The notes below the pieces were generated by a model, which had not been told where the DNA came from, did no database searches, and was given only the letters and a program-made list of their open reading frames with translations. A program made the translations under genes and the position numbers. A stretch of DNA of 6,505 bases from Lysobacteraceae bacterium (GTDB taxonomy: Bacteria; Patescibacteriota; Patescibacteriia; JAACEG01): assembly GCA_011682665.1 (NCBI GenBank), contig JAACEG010000075.1, forward strand, positions 1 through 6,505, read 5' to 3'. The stretch's first letter is position 1. Each line of letters begins with the position of its first letter. Below are positions 4,285 through 6,505 of this stretch, piece after piece.

Positions 4285-5280
4285 ATGTCTCATCCAGAAT
4301 ATCAATACTTAAATTTGCTTCAAGATATTTTAGATAATGGTTCAAATAAAAAAATATTTTTTACCCCGGAAGTTTTACAACAATATAAAGATAGAGGTGT
4401 TGAGCCACCTTATATTCGTTCTGTTTTTGGTAGACAAATCCGTTTTGATTTATCAAAAGGGTTTCCGCTTTTGACTACTAAGAAAGTTTTTATTCGTGGA
4501 ATTATTGAAGAATTACTTTGGTTTTTAAAAGGCGATTCTAATATTAAATATTTGGTTGATCGCGATGTTCATATTTGGGATGAGTGGGCTTATAAAAAGT
4601 ATCATAAATATTGTTTAGAAAATCATTCTGAAAAAGATATGTCGCAGAAAGAATTTATAGCAAAATTAAAAAAATTGTCTGCTAATGATGAATTTGTAAA
4701 AAAATGGGGGGATTTAATCACAATTTATGGCAGGATGTGGCGTAGATGGCCGGCTTCAGACGGTCGGGAAATTGATCAGCTTGGCTGGGTTATTCAGGGA
4801 TTAAAAGATAAACCATACAGAAAATCTTATGTTGTTTCGGCCTGGAATCCAGATTTTATTTACGCCATGGCTTCGGAAAAGAATAAAAATGAAGTTCCGC
4901 CTTTTTGCCATACTACTTATCAATTCGCGGTTACTAATGGCAATAAATTAAATTTAGGATTATATCAAAGAAGCGCGGATGTGTTTTTGGGCGTGCCGTT
5001 CAATATTGCCAGCTATGCTTTGCTTTTAATGATGGTGGCCCAGGTGGTAGGGTTGGAGGTTGGCGATTTTGTCCATACTTTTGGAGATGTGCATATTTAT
5101 TCTAACCATATTGAACAAGTAAAAGAACAATTATCCCGCAAACCGCGTCCTTTTCCAACTATGAAATTAAATTTTGAAATTAAGAATATTGATGATTTTG
5201 AATACGAAGATTTTATTTTAAAAAATTATAATCCTTACCCTATTTTAAAAGCTGAAATCGCTAATGTAGGAGGATTTTAA
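4285..5280 (+). CDS. thyA: Thymidylate synthase (ThyA type), long form with altered phosphate site
   Basis: This folate-dependent synthase converts dUMP and methylene-tetrahydrofolate to dTMP and dihydrofolate. Counting from ATG 4285 (331 aa), it shows [11 protein letters not shown] (58-68), HIWDEWA (96-102), VSAWNP (184-189), catalytic Cys208 in [27 protein letters not shown] (228-244) with the uracil-reading Asn240, and GDVHIYSNH (267-275). Length matches the L. casei-like long form. Oddities: the N-terminal DRTGTG loop is replaced by an insertion ending [15 protein letters not shown]; the pair of arginines before VSAWNP is Lys180-Ser181; and Phe precedes the catalytic Cys instead of Pro. 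A GTG at 4276 is in frame, but the ATG gives a natural MSHPEYQYL start. The last codons (VGGF) encode the folA ribosome-binding site. DHFR follows after 2 nt, the partner that recycles its dihydrofolate. Confidence 0.95.
   Translation: MSHPEYQYLNLLQDILDNGSNKKIFFTPEVLQQYKDRGVEPPYIRSVFGRQIRFDLSKGFPLLTTKKVFIRGIIEELLWFLKGDSNIKYLVDRDVHIWDEWAYKKYHKYCLENHSEKDMSQKEFIAKLKKLSANDEFVKKWGDLITIYGRMWRRWPASDGREIDQLGWVIQGLKDKPYRKSYVVSAWNPDFIYAMASEKNKNEVPPFCHTTYQFAVTNGNKLNLGLYQRSADVFLGVPFNIASYALLLMMVAQVVGLEVGDFVHTFGDVHIYSNHIEQVKEQLSRKPRPFPTMKLNFEIKNIDDFEYEDFILKNYNPYPILKAEIANVGGF
5268..5274 (+). promoter_or_regulatory. Shine-Dalgarno site of folA inside the thyA 3' end
   Basis: AGGAGGA lies 8 nt before the folA ATG at 5283 and is the strongest ribosome-binding site in the window. 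It is read as the Gly-Gly codons that end ThyA. No other gene here has a comparable site, so folA may be translated more independently than its neighbours. Confidence 0.85.
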
Positions 5281-5282
5281 TT

Positions 5283-5759
5283 ATGCTATCAATAATTTGT
5301 ATTTTAGGTAAAAATAACGCTATTGGCTATAAAAATAAACTGCTTTGGGATATTCCAGATGATCTGGAGCATTTTAAAAAGATTACTGGCAAACATACGG
5401 TTGTTATGGGAAAAAAAACTTTTAAGTCAATCGGCCACGCTTTGCCCAATCGCCTTAATGTTATTATTACCAGAGATAAAAATTATAAAGCAGAAGGATG
5501 CAAAATTGTTCACTCAATAGAGGATATTTTAGAAATAGCAAAACAGAAAAAAGATAAAGAAATTTTTATTATTGGGGGCGGACAAATTTATAAGCAGTTT
5601 CTTCCTTACGCTGATAAATTATATTTAACTTTGGTAGATGACGAACCAAAGAGAGTGGACACTTTTTTTCCGGATTATTCAGATTTTAAAAAGCTTTTGA
5701 GCGAAGAAAAGAAAGAATATAAAAGAATAAAGTATAAATTTGTGGAATTAATAAAATAA
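5283..5759 (+). CDS. folA: Dihydrofolate reductase
   Basis: A 158-aa enzyme that reduces dihydrofolate to tetrahydrofolate with NADPH, restoring the cofactor oxidised by ThyA. Landmarks: NNAIGYKNKLLWDIPDDLEHFK (11-32), with Asp27 at the position of the catalytic Asp of E. coli DHFR and Trp22 in the substrate loop; VVMGKKTFKSIG (40-51) for NADPH binding; LPNRLNVIITR (54-64); and IIGGGQIYKQFLP (96-108), the glycine-rich cofactor loop. The length equals the classical chromosomal type. LLW replaces the usual LPW, a minor change. The start follows AGGAGGA by 8 nt, and thyA ends 2 nt upstream. The next gene begins 6 nt after its stop, so it lies inside a tight operon. Confidence 0.96.
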   Translation: MLSIICILGKNNAIGYKNKLLWDIPDDLEHFKKITGKHTVVMGKKTFKSIGHALPNRLNVIITRDKNYKAEGCKIVHSIEDILEIAKQKKDKEIFIIGGGQIYKQFLPYADKLYLTLVDDEPKRVDTFFPDYSDFKKLLSEEKKEYKRIKYKFVELIK

Positions 5760-5765
5760 AATATT

Positions 5766-6326
5766 ATGAAAAATAAAAAAATAGTTATTGGGTTAGTCGG
5801 GCAAATTGCTTCTGGCAAAGGCGCCGCTTCTAAATATTTAGAAAAAAATTATAAAGCTGCTGTGTTGCGTTTTTCCACTATGTTAAGAGATATTCTGAGG
5901 AGGCTATACCTTAAAAGCACAAGAGATAATCTGTGTATTTTGTCGGAAATATTAAGAAAAAATTTTAAAGAAGATGTTATGGCAAAAGTTATTGCTCAGG
6001 ATGTTTTAAAAAGCAAAAAAAAGTTAGTAGTAGTTGATGGAATAAGAAGAAGAGCAGATATAAAATATTTAAAAAAAATAGAAAATTTTAAATTGATTAA
6101 AATTACGGTTGATCCGAAAATTAGATATAAAAGATTGGTTTTAAGAAATGAAAATATAGGTGATGATAAAAAAACTTTTAAAGAGTTTCTAAAAGACCAA
6201 AAAAAAGAAGCTGAATCAGAGGTTCTTTCAGTCATGGAGCAGGCAGATATTGAAATAAGCAATAATGGTAGCTGGGAAGACTTTAATAAAAAAGTCAAAA
6301 AGATGATTAAAAATATTATAAAATAA
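5766..6326 (+). CDS. P-loop deoxynucleotide/dephospho-CoA-type kinase
   Basis: A 186-aa P-loop kinase. The Walker A motif GQIASGKG (12-19, Lys18) is canonical. VVVDGIRRRADI (88-99) has a Walker B-like strand and a DGxRR motif, typical of the dephospho-CoA kinase/deoxynucleoside monophosphate kinase group. RYKRLVLRNEN (120-130) fits the mobile lid, and a C-terminal ISNNGSWEDF (164-173) resembles the end of CoaE-like proteins. I recall this family beside thyA and folA in Patescibacteria. The operon suggests a deoxynucleotide monophosphate as substrate, possibly dTMP or dUMP, but the sequence does not decide between this and dephospho-CoA. It starts 6 nt after folA and ends 1 nt before the tmk ATG. 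There is no Shine-Dalgarno motif. Confidence 0.8.
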   Translation: MKNKKIVIGLVGQIASGKGAASKYLEKNYKAAVLRFSTMLRDILRRLYLKSTRDNLCILSEILRKNFKEDVMAKVIAQDVLKSKKKLVVVDGIRRRADIKYLKKIENFKLIKITVDPKIRYKRLVLRNENIGDDKKTFKEFLKDQKKEAESEVLSVMEQADIEISNNGSWEDFNKKVKKMIKNIIK

Positions 6327-6327
6327 A

Positions 6328-6429
6328 ATGTTGACTAAAGGAAAATTTATTGTTTTATATGGAATAAATAATTTAGGCAGGACAACCCAGGCAAAATTAT
6401 TAGTTAAAAGATTAAATAGGGGCTGGTGA
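6328..6429 (+). pseudogene. tmk: Thymidylate kinase, N-terminal fragment cut by a repeat
   Basis: The frame opens 1 nt after the kinase stop and gives MLTKGKFIVLYGINNLGR, then TTQAKLLVKRLN, the first strand, P-loop and first helix of a thymidylate kinase (dTMP to dTDP). After Asn30 it enters a GGTGACGA-family repeat and stops at TGA 6427-6429, giving 33 codons where about 200 are expected. The P-loop reads GINNLGRTT, so the Walker A lysine is Arg18, a one-base change (AAG to AGG). No continuation of tmk is found in any plus frame after the repeat. Truncation may be real (repeat-mediated disruption) or an assembly join; homology of the first 30 residues to Tmk is from recall of the GKFIV-YGINNLGKTTQ form. 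Confidence 0.72.
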
Positions 6430-6442
6430 CGAGAGCCGTTTC
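6412..6442 (+). repeat. Half copy of the 231-280 palindrome, interrupting tmk
   Basis: Aligns with 231-261 at 26 of 31 bases, with the shared core TAGGGG(C/T)TGGTGACGAGAG, the loop and the first bases of the second arm (TTTC). The match then stops at the hairpin tip and the second arm is missing. The first five bases may be tmk coding sequence that matches by chance. Confidence 0.82.
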
Positions 6443-6505
6443 TACTGCAATTTTCATCTTTTGGTCAAATTTTCTTCAAATTTTTTTACCTTACCTTAGG
6501 GTAGG
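6443..6505. other. Unassigned right-end sequence after the repeat break
   Basis: AT-rich sequence, not related to tmk or to the second arm of the palindrome. One plus frame is open throughout but short and without recognisable motifs. On the minus strand an ATG at 6457 opens MKIAVETALVTSPYLIF, which runs back into the repeat and stops; it could be the start of a gene on a different stretch of DNA joined here. CCTTACC/GGGTAGG near the end is weakly self-complementary. Confidence 0.4.

Noticed and set aside
5323..5520. Second plus-strand frame inside folA
   Set aside because: Lies wholly within a well-supported DHFR gene in another frame, with no motif of its own.
5996..6298. Minus-strand 100-codon frame opposite the P-loop kinase
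   Set aside because: Antisense to conserved kinase sequence, low-complexity hydrophobic, no start signals.
6440..6457. Minus-strand gene starting MKIAVETALVTS
   Set aside because: Only 17 codons, largely read through the repeat, with a stop in the tmk region; not supportable as a gene, though it may mark foreign DNA joined here.

Overview
The window is AT-rich DNA whose genes resemble those of Patescibacteria (Candidate Phyla Radiation), probably a Parcubacteria-like lineage. The reasons are compact divergent enzymes, a guanylate kinase with an altered P-loop, a tandem CxxC zinc-ribbon protein of a type I associate with these genomes, GC-richer palindromic repeats between genes, and almost no Shine-Dalgarno sites. 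This placement rests on recall of families, not on a search. Long reading frames are free of in-frame TGA and most end in TAA, so the standard bacterial code fits.

Layout. 1-323 has no gene: the end of a GCAATCCC/GGGATTGC palindromic repeat, an AT-rich spacer, a 23-bp hairpin (231-280) and a strong promoter placed so that rluD should be transcribed without a leader. 324-1852 is a coupled pair, rluD (23S rRNA pseudouridine synthase) and gmk (guanylate kinase), overlapping by 7 nt. The gmk 3' end runs into repeat DNA that supplies its last codons and stop. 1826-2022 is a composite of two repeat copies. A bidirectional terminator (2066-2097) separates gmk from a convergent minus-strand gene for a two-module zinc-ribbon protein (2130-2456), which has its own near-consensus promoter. 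2457-3062 has no intact gene: it holds that promoter, a minus-strand terminator, three copies of a CCTCCCCT/AGGGGAGG repeat, the 3' end of a dead IS481/IS3-like transposase, and a candidate promoter for the next operon.

3063-6429 is a same-strand thymidylate operon: dCMP deaminase, a dCTP deaminase/dUTPase-superfamily protein, thymidylate synthase, dihydrofolate reductase, a deoxynucleotide/dephospho-CoA-type kinase, and the start of thymidylate kinase. The expected route is dCMP or dCTP to dUMP, then dTMP by ThyA with folate recycled by FolA, then phosphorylation to dTDP. Several members depart from textbook active sites. ThyA has altered phosphate-binding arginines, the Dcd-like protein lacks the usual Asp/Glu pair, and the Gmk and Tmk P-loops lack the lysine.

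The thymidylate kinase frame stops after 33 codons where a half copy of the 231-280 palindrome begins. The sequence after it (6443-6505) is unrelated. This is either a disruption or rearrangement at the repeat, or an assembly join.
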